A stretch of 64,000 nucleotides of DNA from Flavobacterium gyeonganense. GTDB taxonomy: Bacteria; Bacteroidota; Bacteroidia; Flavobacteriales; Flavobacteriaceae. Of the stretch, positions 43,815 through 52,728 are shown one piece after another; positions within the stretch are counted from its first letter, which is position 1, and each line of letters opens with the position of its first letter. The notes under the pieces are model-generated. The model saw only the letters and a list, made by a program, of their open reading frames with translations. It made no database searches and was not told the DNA's origin. The DNA lies in NCBI RefSeq assembly GCF_029625295.1, contig NZ_CP121112.1, positions 2,914,001 through 2,978,000 of the forward strand. The letters are read 5' to 3'. The translations under genes were made by a program, and so were the position numbers.

Positions 43815-44879
43815 ATGAAAATTCCACTTCTGGCTTTTAACGATAAAGGAATTTACTGCCAACAGGCCGATGTGTATCTTGATCCCTGGCGGCCTGTGAA
43901 AAATGCAATCATTACGCACGGTCATGCTGATCATTCAAGATGGGGACATCAAAATTATATTACCCATCATACGAATGTGCCAATTATTCGGCATCGTTTG
44001 GGTGAAATAAATGTATCAGGAAAAGACTGGGGAGAAACGTTCGTAATAAACAATGTCAAGTTTTCTCTGCATCCTGCAGGACATATTATCGGAAGCTCAC
44101 AAATTCGTGTTGAACACAAAGGCGAAGTCTGGGTTTTTACCGGAGATTATAAAACGGAAGACGACGGAATTTCATCTCCTTATGAAGTGGTAAAATGCCA
44201 CACTTTTATCACCGAATGCACTTTTGGTTTGCCGGCCTTTAATTGGATTCCGCAAACAGAAGTAATCACAGAAATCAATAATTGGTGGGCAGAAAATAAG
44301 GCTGAAGGAAAAACATCCATTCTTTTTGGCTATTCTTTAGGGAAAGCACAACGGCTTTTAAAATATTTAGATACCGATATTGGTAAAATATACACGCACG
44401 GTGCCATTGAAAACATGACGAATGTCTTGCGTTCTATGGTTGATTTTCCGGCAACAACCTTAGTGACCAGAGAAACCAAAAAAGAAGATTTATTGGGAAA
44501 TATAGTCCTTGCACCTCCTAGTGCACACGGAAGTATCTGGATCAGAAAAATGACACCTTTTGTTACAGGTGCAGCAAGTGGCTGGATGGCTTTTCGCGGA
44601 GCCAGAAGAAGACGTGCCATTGACAAAGGTTTTGTACTAAGTGATCATTGTGATTGGTATTCACTTTTAGATAGCATCAAATCAACAGGAGCAGAAAAAG
44701 TAATCTGCACACATGGTTACACTGATATTTTCTCTAAATATTTAAGGGAATTGGGTTACGATGCCAGAACCGAAAAAACGCAATACGAAGGAGAATCGGC
44801 AGAAATGGAAAAAGATGAAAAGGAAGTGGTTTTTGAACAAAATGAAACTTCGGGTATTTCTGAAAATAATGAATTGTAG
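43815..44879 (+). CDS. Ligase-associated DNA exonuclease (metallo-beta-lactamase/beta-CASP fold)
   Basis: This 354-residue nuclease belongs to the Bacteroidota and proteobacterial ligase-associated repair cluster. The zinc-binding motif Thr-His-Gly-His-Ala-Asp-His-Ser lies at about 36-43, with a further His in His-Pro-Ala-Gly-His at about 90-94 and a late Ser-Asp-His-Cys-Asp-Trp at about 277-282. It abuts the ligase gene with no gap (TAG then ATG), so the two are co-translated. A role in end processing before ligation is the family expectation. TAAATTTG at 43785-43792 may be the -7 box of the cluster. Confidence 0.92.
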   Translation: MKIPLLAFNDKGIYCQQADVYLDPWRPVKNAIITHGHADHSRWGHQNYITHHTNVPIIRHRLGEINVSGKDWGETFVINNVKFSLHPAGHIIGSSQIRVEHKGEVWVFTGDYKTEDDGISSPYEVVKCHTFITECTFGLPAFNWIPQTEVITEINNWWAENKAEGKTSILFGYSLGKAQRLLKYLDTDIGKIYTHGAIENMTNVLRSMVDFPATTLVTRETKKEDLLGNIVLAPPSAHGSIWIRKMTPFVTGAASGWMAFRGARRRRAIDKGFVLSDHCDWYSLLDSIKSTGAEKVICTHGYTDIFSKYLRELGYDARTEKTQYEGESAEMEKDEKEVVFEQNETSGISENNEL

Positions 44880-46481
44880 ATGAAAAATTTTGCCCAACTC
44901 ATAAAAACACTTGACAGTTCAAATAAAACGAACGTAAAAGTAGATGCGCTGACAACCTATTTTAAAAATGCCTCGCCGGAAGATAAAGTATGGACAATTG
45001 CGATTTTGTCACATCGTCGTCCACCAAGACCTGTTAATACTACTTTATTGCGTATTTGGGCAAATGAACTAGCGAATATTCCGCTATGGCTTTTTGAGGA
45101 AAGTTATCATATTGTGGGTGATTTAGCCGAAACCATCGCTTTGATCATTCCGACAACCAAAGAACATTCGGATAAAAGTTTAACCGAATATCTTCAGGAA
45201 ATTATTGCGTTAAAAAAGAAATCCGATATTGAAAAGAAAGAATATTTACACGAGAATTGGCTTGCGCTGAATTATTATGAACGCTTCGTTTTTACAAAAC
45301 TAATCACCGGTAGTTTGCGAATTGGTGTAAGCCAAAAATTAATGACACGGGCGTTATCAAAAGCAGAAGATGTTGATGAAGATGCTCTTGCCTATAAATT
45401 GATGGGAAACTGGGATCCGAATACGATTACGTTTCAGGAATTAATTCTGGATGAAAAAAGCAGCGATTATTTATCCAAACCGTATCCGTTTTATCTGGCC
45501 TATCCAATTGAAGGAGAAGTTGATAATTTAGGAAATCCTGAAGACTGGTCCGTTGAACATAAATGGGATGGAATTAGGTCACAAACCATTATCCGTGAAA
45601 ACGAAATTTATGTCTGGTCAAGAGGCGAGGAGCTTGTTACCGATAAATATCCGGAGTTTCAATCTTTTGTGGGCATCATCCCAAATGGAACTGTAATTGA
45701 CGCTGAAATTTTAGCTTTTAAAGAAGGAGAAATCGGAACCTTTAATGATCTGCAAACCCGAATCGGAAGAAAAACCATTTCCGGCAGTTTACTTGAAAAA
45801 GTGCCTGTGATTTTAAAAGCATACGATATTTTGGAATGGGAAGGTCAGGATATTCGAAATTTGCCTTATTCAGGAAGAAGATTATTACTGGAACAATTAT
45901 ACGATTCCATAAAAGATAAAACACCTAATTTTCAGTTATCAGAAAGGGTTTTGCTCTATTCCTGGGAAGACGTAACGACGGAGAGAATGCGTGCCCGCGA
46001 AATGAAAAGTGAGGGGCTAATGCTAAAAAGAAACAATTCGCCTTATCTGGTAGGAAGAAAAAAAGGCGATTGGTGGAAATGGAAAATTGAACCGTTAGTG
46101 ATTGACGCTGTTTTAACCTACGCGATGAGAGGGCACGGAAGAAGATCTAATTTATTTACAGATTATACTTTCGCACTTTGGCAGAACAACGACAATGGCG
46201 AAAAAGAACTGGTCACATTTGCAAAAGCATATTCCGGTTTAACCGATGCCGAATTTAGAAGGGTGGATGATTTTATAAAGAAAAACACACTTGAACGATT
46301 TGGTCCGGTTAGAAGCGTAACTCCGCAATTGGTTTTTGAAATTGGCTTTGAAGGAATTGCACTTTCAAAAAGACATAAAAGCGGGATTGCAACCCGTTTT
46401 CCAAGAATTTTGCGGTGGCGACAGGATAAGAAAATTGAGGATGCCAATTCAATTGAAGATTTAAAAAGTATGATTTCTTAG
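44880..46481 (+). CDS. ATP-dependent DNA ligase
   Basis: This is a 533-residue ATP-dependent ligase. The N-terminal helical DNA-binding domain spans about 1-190. The adenylation domain has the nucleotidyl Lys in Glu-His-Lys-Trp-Asp-Gly-Ile-Arg at about 225-232, with Glu in Ile-Asp-Ala-Glu-Ile at about 271-275. An OB-fold with Lys-Trp-Lys-Ile-Glu-Pro-Leu at about 395-402 completes the set of ligase motifs I-VI. It acts in repair alongside the NAD-dependent LigA expected elsewhere. No Ku or LigD polymerase domain is present, so this is not a classical NHEJ system. Confidence 0.94.
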   Translation: MKNFAQLIKTLDSSNKTNVKVDALTTYFKNASPEDKVWTIAILSHRRPPRPVNTTLLRIWANELANIPLWLFEESYHIVGDLAETIALIIPTTKEHSDKSLTEYLQEIIALKKKSDIEKKEYLHENWLALNYYERFVFTKLITGSLRIGVSQKLMTRALSKAEDVDEDALAYKLMGNWDPNTITFQELILDEKSSDYLSKPYPFYLAYPIEGEVDNLGNPEDWSVEHKWDGIRSQTIIRENEIYVWSRGEELVTDKYPEFQSFVGIIPNGTVIDAEILAFKEGEIGTFNDLQTRIGRKTISGSLLEKVPVILKAYDILEWEGQDIRNLPYSGRRLLLEQLYDSIKDKTPNFQLSERVLLYSWEDVTTERMRAREMKSEGLMLKRNNSPYLVGRKKGDWWKWKIEPLVIDAVLTYAMRGHGRRSNLFTDYTFALWQNNDNGEKELVTFAKAYSGLTDAEFRRVDDFIKKNTLERFGPVRSVTPQLVFEIGFEGIALSKRHKSGIATRFPRILRWRQDKKIEDANSIEDLKSMIS

Positions 46482-46498
46482 AATTCAAAACCATAAAA

Positions 46499-48958
46499 AT
46501 GAACAGAGACGAACTTTATACCATTGCAGAAAATTGGTTTCATGATCAGGGCTGGAAAGCTTTTCCATTCCAAACCCAGACGTGGACTGCTTTTTTACAG
46601 GGAAAAAATGGTTTGCTGAACGCGCCAACCGGAAGCGGGAAAACCTATGCTTTATGGTTTCCTATAGTTCTCGATTACATGAAGAAAAATCCGGATTATA
46701 AAACGAAACATAAACCCGGATTAAAAGCCATTTGGATTACCCCTTTGCGGGCGCTTTCTGTTGAAATTAAGCAGGCTGCGGATAGAATTGTTGAAGATTT
46801 AGATTTACCAATGACAGTTGGAATCCGTTCAGGGGATACAACGCAAAGTGAGAGAAATAAGCAAAGTAAAAAAATGCCTGATTTGCTGGTTACAACTCCT
46901 GAAAGTCTGCAATTATTATTGGCTTCAAAAGAGTTTTCAAAAACTTTCGCTAATTGTTCAGCAATTGTAGTGGATGAATGGCACGAATTATTAGGAACAA
47001 AACGAGGCGTTCAAATGGAACTGGCTTTGTCCCGATTAAAAACGGTTGCTCCTAAAATGCGTATTTGGGGAATATCGGCGACAATAGGAAATCTGGAACT
47101 GGCACAGCAGGTATTGTTAGGTGTAAATTCAGAAGCTTATCAAAATTCGGTTTTGATTAAAGCACACATCAATAAAAAAATAAAAGTACTCTCGATATTG
47201 CCCGATAAAATGGACAGTTATCCATGGCGTGGTCACATGGGATTACATTTAATCGATGAGGTAGCGAAAATAGTCCGGAAAAGCAAAACCACTTTAATTT
47301 TCACAAACGTTCGTTCCGCCTGCGAAATGTGGTTTCAGGCCATACTCGAAAAATACCCTGAATTCGCCGGAGATATGGCAATGCATCACGGAAGCATCAG
47401 CAGGGAAACACGTTTATGGGTTGAAAATGCAATCAGAAATGAAGAATTAAAAGTAGTAGTTTGTACGTCAAGTCTCGATTTAGGAGTCGATTTTGCTCCG
47501 GTTGAAACCATTATTCAGGTGGGAGGTCCAAAAGGTGTTGCTCGATTTTTACAACGAGCAGGACGAAGTGGTCACCAACCCGGAAAAGAAAGTGTCATCT
47601 ACTTCCTTGCTACACACGCCATCGAACTGATTGAAGCTTCAGCTCTTAAAAAAGCGGTTGACAAAACTATTGTCGAAGACCGTATTCCGTATCTGAACAG
47701 TTGGGATGTTTTGGTGCAATACCTGAATACATTGGCGGTTTCAGACGGTTTTTTTCCGAATATTATTTTTGAGGAAGTCAGACAAACTTTCTGTTATCAA
47801 AATATAACCAAGGAAAACTGGAACTGGATTCTAAATTTTATTACCAACGGAAGTCAGAGCCTTCAGGCGTATGATGAGTTCAAAAAAGTAGAAATTGAAG
47901 AAGACGGACATTTTAAAATCAATAGCCGTTTGATTGCGATGCATCACCGTATGCAGATTGGAACCATTGTTGGAGACGCATCATTAAATGTGAAATTTTT
48001 GAGTGGCGGTTATATCGGTAACATTGAAGAATGGTTTGCCTCAAAACTCCAGCCGGGAGATGTTTTTACCTTTGCAGGAAAAAGATTAGAGCTATTTCGT
48101 GTAAAAAATATGCAGGTTTTGGTTCGAAAGGCTGATCCCAAAAAAGAATCCCGTACAGTGAGCTGGATGGGAGGGCGTATGGCATTATCTGTCCAGATGA
48201 GCGAATTGCTTCGGGAAGAATTGTATGCTGCAAATAGCGAGAATCTTACTCCCGAATTAAAAGCTCTGCAGCCTATTTTTGCAAGACAGCGAAAAGAAAG
48301 TATTGTTCCTGGGGATGATGAATTCTTAATTGAAACCTTTAAAACCAGAGAAGGGTATCATGCCGTCTTTTATCTTTTCGAAGGTCGGTTTGTACATGAA
48401 GCTTTAGCCAGTATTTTATCCTATCGCATTAGTTTATTGTCTCCAATTACTTTTTCTTTGGCTTATAATGATTACGGGTTTGAATTGCTCTCCGATCAGG
48501 AAATTGACATGCAGTCGGTTTTTGATAATAATTTGTTTTCAACCCAATATGTTCACCATGATTTGCAGAAGAGCCTTAACTTGACAGAAATGGCTCGCAG
48601 AAAATTCAGGGATATTGCCGTAATTGCAGGACTGGTTTTTACCGGAATGCCCGGAAGACCTGTTAAAACAAAACATTTGCAAAGTGGATCACAATTACTT
48701 TTTGAAGTTTTCAGGGATTATGAACCCGATAATTTATTACTTCAGCAGGCTTATACAGAGACGTTTGAACATCAGCTGGAAGAAGGACGTTTAATTCAGG
48801 CTTTGGAAAGAGTGAATAAGCAAACCATTGTCTGGAAACAATGCAAAAAGCCGACACCATTTAGTTTTCCAATCATTACAGACCGATTGAGGGAAAAATT
48901 ATCAAGTGAAACATTAGAAGAAAGAATCAAAAAAATGACAGCCAGTTACATGAAATAA
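46499..48958 (+). CDS. Ligase-associated DEXH-box DNA helicase (Lhr-like)
   Basis: This 819-residue SF2 helicase has Walker A Pro-Thr-Gly-Ser-Gly-Lys-Thr at about 42-48, Asp-Glu-Trp-His (DEXH-type) at about 159-162, Ser-Ala-Thr at about 197-199 and motif VI Gln-Arg-Ala-Gly-Arg-Ser-Gly-His at about 356-363. A WYL-less Lhr C-terminal domain fills residues about 420-819. It starts 17 bp after the ligase gene, so the three genes form one operon. Family knowledge places it with the exonuclease, ligase and PdeM in DNA damage response. Confidence 0.93.
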   Translation: MNRDELYTIAENWFHDQGWKAFPFQTQTWTAFLQGKNGLLNAPTGSGKTYALWFPIVLDYMKKNPDYKTKHKPGLKAIWITPLRALSVEIKQAADRIVEDLDLPMTVGIRSGDTTQSERNKQSKKMPDLLVTTPESLQLLLASKEFSKTFANCSAIVVDEWHELLGTKRGVQMELALSRLKTVAPKMRIWGISATIGNLELAQQVLLGVNSEAYQNSVLIKAHINKKIKVLSILPDKMDSYPWRGHMGLHLIDEVAKIVRKSKTTLIFTNVRSACEMWFQAILEKYPEFAGDMAMHHGSISRETRLWVENAIRNEELKVVVCTSSLDLGVDFAPVETIIQVGGPKGVARFLQRAGRSGHQPGKESVIYFLATHAIELIEASALKKAVDKTIVEDRIPYLNSWDVLVQYLNTLAVSDGFFPNIIFEEVRQTFCYQNITKENWNWILNFITNGSQSLQAYDEFKKVEIEEDGHFKINSRLIAMHHRMQIGTIVGDASLNVKFLSGGYIGNIEEWFASKLQPGDVFTFAGKRLELFRVKNMQVLVRKADPKKESRTVSWMGGRMALSVQMSELLREELYAANSENLTPELKALQPIFARQRKESIVPGDDEFLIETFKTREGYHAVFYLFEGRFVHEALASILSYRISLLSPITFSLAYNDYGFELLSDQEIDMQSVFDNNLFSTQYVHHDLQKSLNLTEMARRKFRDIAVIAGLVFTGMPGRPVKTKHLQSGSQLLFEVFRDYEPDNLLLQQAYTETFEHQLEEGRLIQALERVNKQTIVWKQCKKPTPFSFPIITDRLREKLSSETLEERIKKMTASYMK

Positions 48959-49159
48959 TTTTGAGAAAATATCAAAGGTTATTATTTATATCATCCTGTT
49001 GAAAGTATACTGAAGATATTTTTGCAAGTAAAATTTGATAATTGTAACGTTTAAATTGAATATGTTGATTTTGACTGAAGAAATGTTGATAAAAAAGCAA
49101 AATCAATTAAACTGTTTCATATATTCTCAGTCTTACCTTAATAATCTTAAAATATAAAT

Positions 49160-50218
49160 ATGAAACCACATTTACTATTTATTCTTATGTCTCTTTTTTT
49201 AATTAGTTCCTGCTCAAAAAATGATGATCCAGATGGATCAGGTCAGGATTCTGGTTATGTTAATGATGATTTGGCAGGGCCAATCTCAAGGCCAAAAACA
49301 GGATATGGTTCAGATGGAAATTATAGTGTTGCGAAAATTGCTTTTCCAAGCCCTTTGTATAATGGAAAAAATGTTGAAATATTTTATCCAAAGGGAATAA
49401 CTTCGGCAAAACCAACTATATTTTACTCACATCCGTTTGGAGGAGAAGAGAGTGCCTACAATATAGGTTTATATGAATTTATAGCAAAAAAAGGATATGT
49501 CGTTGTTTTTGCCCCTTACCCAACCTCTGGCGTTACTGTTGATGAAAGATACAATACATTATGGCAAAGTTTTAAAAAGGCTGTTACAGATTATCCAAAT
49601 ATAATTGACACAAAAAAAGTTGGCTTCATGGGCCATTCTTTTGGAGGGGGAGCTTCATTTGCTTTGGCTTATAAAGGATTTATAGATGAAGGCTGGGGAC
49701 AAAACGGTCGTTTTATTTTTACAATGGCTCAATGGTATTCCTATCAAATTTCGCAAGCTGAACTTCAAAATTTTCCTGCAAATACTAAATTAATTAGTGA
49801 GGTTTATGATGATGATATTGTCAACGATCACAGGTTAGCAATTGATATGTTTAAAAATATCAATATTTCAAATTCTGAAAAGGATTTCATTTTAATTAAG
49901 AAATCGGTTTTACCAACTTTTACCTATACTGCTGAGCACAATCTTCCGAATACTCAAACTTCATATGATGCTTATGACTATTATGGAATTTACAGATTAC
50001 TTGACGCAATGATAGACTATAGTTTTAACGGAAACGCTGCAGCTAAAAATATTGCACTTGGAAATGGCTCAAAAGAACAAATAACAATGCCGGAGTTTAA
50101 TGGACAAGCCTTATCACCATTAATAGTAACAGATAATCCTTCACCATTATATCCTCAAAGTAAATATTCTTTTCAATGCGGATCAATTAATAATCCAAGA
50201 ATTGCTAATTGTAATTAG
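49160..50218 (+). CDS. Alpha/beta hydrolase lipoprotein
   Basis: This is a 352-residue envelope lipoprotein: signal 1-17 with lipobox Leu-Ile-Ser-Ser-Cys, then an acidic low-complexity linker (Asp-Asp-Pro-Asp-Gly-Ser-Gly). That linker is consistent with a lipoprotein export signal for surface display. The hydrolase part resembles dienelactone hydrolase/PAF-acetylhydrolase folds: nucleophile in Gly-His-Ser-Phe-Gly-Gly-Gly at about 157-163 and a Tyr-Ser-His-Pro-Phe-Gly-Gly strand near 89-95. The substrate is unknown. It interrupts the repair cluster between the helicase and PdeM, has a 201-bp upstream gap of its own and looks unrelated to repair. Confidence 0.85.
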   Translation: MKPHLLFILMSLFLISSCSKNDDPDGSGQDSGYVNDDLAGPISRPKTGYGSDGNYSVAKIAFPSPLYNGKNVEIFYPKGITSAKPTIFYSHPFGGEESAYNIGLYEFIAKKGYVVVFAPYPTSGVTVDERYNTLWQSFKKAVTDYPNIIDTKKVGFMGHSFGGGASFALAYKGFIDEGWGQNGRFIFTMAQWYSYQISQAELQNFPANTKLISEVYDDDIVNDHRLAIDMFKNINISNSEKDFILIKKSVLPTFTYTAEHNLPNTQTSYDAYDYYGIYRLLDAMIDYSFNGNAAAKNIALGNGSKEQITMPEFNGQALSPLIVTDNPSPLYPQSKYSFQCGSINNPRIANCN

Positions 50219-50298
50219 TATTTTTACATTAAATAGCCTCCGATCTCATGAATTGGGGGTTTTATTATTTTCCTTTTTATTTCTATCGGAGAAAAACA

Positions 50299-50934
50299 AT
50301 GAATATTATAATAAATAATCAGAATTTTATTTTGCATCAGTCGGGTGCTGTTTTTTGGGAAGAAAAAAAGATACTTCTGATTTCTGATGTTCATTTTGGA
50401 AAAGTGACTCATTTTAGGAAACACGGAATTGGAATTCCGAAAGATGCGATTTTTGAAAACTTTAATCGTTTAAAAACAGTTTTAGAGCTATTTGACTCTG
50501 TAACTATTGTTTTTTTAGGAGATTTATTTCACAGTAAAATCAATAAAGAATGGGAGCTTTTTACAGAATGGATAAAAGAACATTCGCAGAAAGTAATTTT
50601 AGTGGAAGGCAATCATGATATCATTTCAAAAAGGAATTATGAAGAAGTTAATATTGAAATTTATAATGAATTAATTATTGATGATTTTTTACTGACACAT
50701 CATCCAACTGAAAAAGAAGGGCTTTTAAATTTTTGCGGACACATTCATCCTGCGATACAACTAAGAGGATTAGGGCGACAATCTTTAAATTTACCTTGTT
50801 TTTTTCTGAAACCAAATCAATTGATTTTTCCGGCTTTTGGGGAATTTACAGGAAATTCTTTTTTAATTCCGACAGAAAACGACAAAGTTTATGCTATAAC
50901 AAAAGAAAAAGTAATAGAAGTTGCCTTAAATTAA
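50299..50934 (+). CDS. pdeM: Ligase-associated DNA damage response endonuclease PdeM
   Basis: This is a calcineurin-like metallophosphoesterase of about 211 residues from the ATG at 50299. An upstream ATG at 50248 would add 17 aromatic residues that do not fit the family start. Metal-binding motifs are Ser-Asp-Val-His-Phe-Gly-Lys at about 30-36, Gly-Asp-Leu-Phe-His at about 74-78, Glu-Gly-Asn-His-Asp at about 101-105 and Cys-Gly-His-Ile-His at about 146-150. PdeM is the fourth partner of the exonuclease/ligase/helicase cluster. Its stop overlaps the convergent apaG stop by 4 bp. Confidence 0.9.
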   Translation: MNIIINNQNFILHQSGAVFWEEKKILLISDVHFGKVTHFRKHGIGIPKDAIFENFNRLKTVLELFDSVTIVFLGDLFHSKINKEWELFTEWIKEHSQKVILVEGNHDIISKRNYEEVNIEIYNELIIDDFLLTHHPTEKEGLLNFCGHIHPAIQLRGLGRQSLNLPCFFLKPNQLIFPAFGEFTGNSFLIPTENDKVYAITKEKVIEVALN

Positions 50935-51317
50935 TTTAAAGCAAATGGAGCACACATTCTGAATGTAGGAACTATTACTTTAAATATTTTGGTTGTAGTA
51001 AAATTAATCATATTAAAATGACCTTTCATTGCACCATAAGGAGATGATAACAAACAACCGGAACTGTAAGTATGATTTTCACCTGGTTTTAAAACTGGTT
51101 TTTTTCCTATAACGCCTTCTCCATCAACAACTTCAAGGTCGTTAAGAGAATCGAAAATTTCCCAGTGGCGTGAGGTTAGCTGTACTGAATCTTTACTATG
51201 ATTTTCTATGGTAACAACATAGCTAAAGGCAAAATGAATCTTGTAGTTCTTGAAGTAAGTACCTTCAAAACTAGTCAAAACAGATATTTTTATGCCTCTT
51301 GTTATTTGAGAAACCAT
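50931..51317 (-). CDS. apaG: ApaG domain protein
   Basis: This is a 128-residue single fibronectin-III-like ApaG domain. The glycine-rich motif Glu-Val-Val-Asp-Gly-Glu-Gly-Val-Ile-Gly-Lys-Lys-Pro-Val-Leu is at about 55-69, followed by Pro-Gly-Glu, Tyr-Ser-Ser-Gly and Met-Lys-Gly-His. These match the whole family. The function is poorly defined (linked to Co2+ resistance and Mg2+ efflux in Salmonella). A TAAGTTTG box at 51352-51359 on the minus strand is a likely -7 element. Confidence 0.93.
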   Translation of the reverse strand: MVSQITRGIKISVLTSFEGTYFKNYKIHFAFSYVVTIENHSKDSVQLTSRHWEIFDSLNDLEVVDGEGVIGKKPVLKPGENHTYSSGCLLSSPYGAMKGHFNMINFTTTKIFKVIVPTFRMCAPFALN

Positions 51318-51399
51318 AACTAACGTAGTATATATGTGTGTGTTATATGTGCAAACTTACAAAAAAAAATGATTGGATTGAAATCCTTTTTTAGAATCT

Positions 51400-52653
51400 T
51401 TAGTTAATAATATTCAATGAATTAGCATTACCCTTGCCGATAACTCTTTCGTAGCGGTCCGTACTTTCACGGTAATAAACCAAAATAGTGTATTCGTTTT
51501 CAGTCTGGTAAAAATTTCCGTCAACAGCATTCTCAAAATCAATTACGCCTTTTTTGTCAGCAACCCTGTACTGAAAATTGGTAAAACCCTGCTTGATCAT
51601 TACTGCTTTTTCATAAATCCCTTTGTCAGCATTATAATCCATTTTGTATTCTGGAGATAAGCTATAATTATTGAACATACCTGTAATATAAATGTCTTTA
51701 TTTAATCGAAATGCTGGAGCTGACAATGAAAAGTATACCCAGGCATAATCGGCTTCAATTTCCTGATTAGAACCATTGATGTTTTTGACGACAAAATTTC
51801 CGTTTATATCCTGATAAACTGTATAAATTTGATTGGCTCTTGCCGGACTTGTATATAAAAACGAACTGTAAATATCACTGGTTGAACTCACTTTTGCAAC
51901 ATTATTATTGGCCGCTCTTATATCCTTGTTTTCAAAATATAAAAATTCATTTCCGCCCCAGAACTGTGTTTCAGCGTCATATTTATAAACCAATTGATTG
52001 CCAATTGTATATTGTGGTCGAATATTTTTTATACTAGTGTTAAAATCTCCGTTTTGCAGTAAAAGTACTTTTACGTTTTGTAAAGGTGTCTGAAAAACAA
52101 TATCATTTGAAGAAATCGAAAAATCAATATTCTGCTTTTCATTAATATTGGTTAAGTTTCGGCTACGTTTTATCTGAGCAGCTACTGTACAGTGGTTTTC
52201 ATATAAAATAAATTTTCTGGAGAAAACAACTTCCCTGTCTTCGTTGAGGATTTTCAGCATATAATTTCCTGAAATTTTCAACTGTGTAGCAAATTGATTA
52301 GGAAAGCTAAGGCGATAATGTGAATAAATCTGAAGCGTATTAAAAGAGTTGGTATAATCCATAATTCTTTGATTGTCAAAACCAAGAATGTAATCTGTTT
52401 TTGGGATGTCAGAAGGCTTCCAGTTGTAATCACAATGTACAATTTCAAAATAATAATTGGCTTCGTTGCCAAATAAATCATCAAACTGCAATTGAAATGT
52501 GGAGCCTAATTCGAATATTGGAACCACATTGCTACCGTTCTGTACAAAAGAAACAGTTTTAATATTGTAAGGAGGATCAATTTCTTTTTCCTGAGCTTTC
52601 GCTAAAGTCAAACTAAAAAGAAAAGCAAAGCTTATATATAAAAATTTCGGCAT
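51400..52653 (-). CDS. Type IX secretion system plug-type protein (DUF5103)
   Basis: This is a secreted protein of about 417 residues. I choose the ATG at 52653, which gives a clean signal peptide (Met-Pro-Lys-Phe-Leu-Tyr ... Leu-Ala-Lys-Ala-Gln). A start at 52686 would place 11 extra residues before it. The mature part is all beta with the DUF5103 N-domain (Phe-Glu-Ile-Val-His-Cys-Asp-Tyr-Asn-Trp at about 70-79). In F. johnsoniae a protein of this family closes the periplasmic side of the SprA translocon. It would serve export of T9SS cargo such as the LamG protein encoded at 5384-7525. Confidence 0.85.
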   Translation of the reverse strand: MPKFLYISFAFLFSLTLAKAQEKEIDPPYNIKTVSFVQNGSNVVPIFELGSTFQLQFDDLFGNEANYYFEIVHCDYNWKPSDIPKTDYILGFDNQRIMDYTNSFNTLQIYSHYRLSFPNQFATQLKISGNYMLKILNEDREVVFSRKFILYENHCTVAAQIKRSRNLTNINEKQNIDFSISSNDIVFQTPLQNVKVLLLQNGDFNTSIKNIRPQYTIGNQLVYKYDAETQFWGGNEFLYFENKDIRAANNNVAKVSSTSDIYSSFLYTSPARANQIYTVYQDINGNFVVKNINGSNQEIEADYAWVYFSLSAPAFRLNKDIYITGMFNNYSLSPEYKMDYNADKGIYEKAVMIKQGFTNFQYRVADKKGVIDFENAVDGNFYQTENEYTILVYYRESTDRYERVIGKGNANSLNIIN

Positions 52654-52728
52654 CTTATATAGATTGTAAGATTGTAAATATAACAATTTTATATAATGAA
52701 AAAGATACCCTCGTGTTGGATTTAACTA

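Noticed and set aside
43815..50934. Bacterial NHEJ system
   Set aside because: No Ku gene and no LigD polymerase or nuclease fusion; the genes fit the ligase-associated exonuclease/helicase/PdeM cluster instead.
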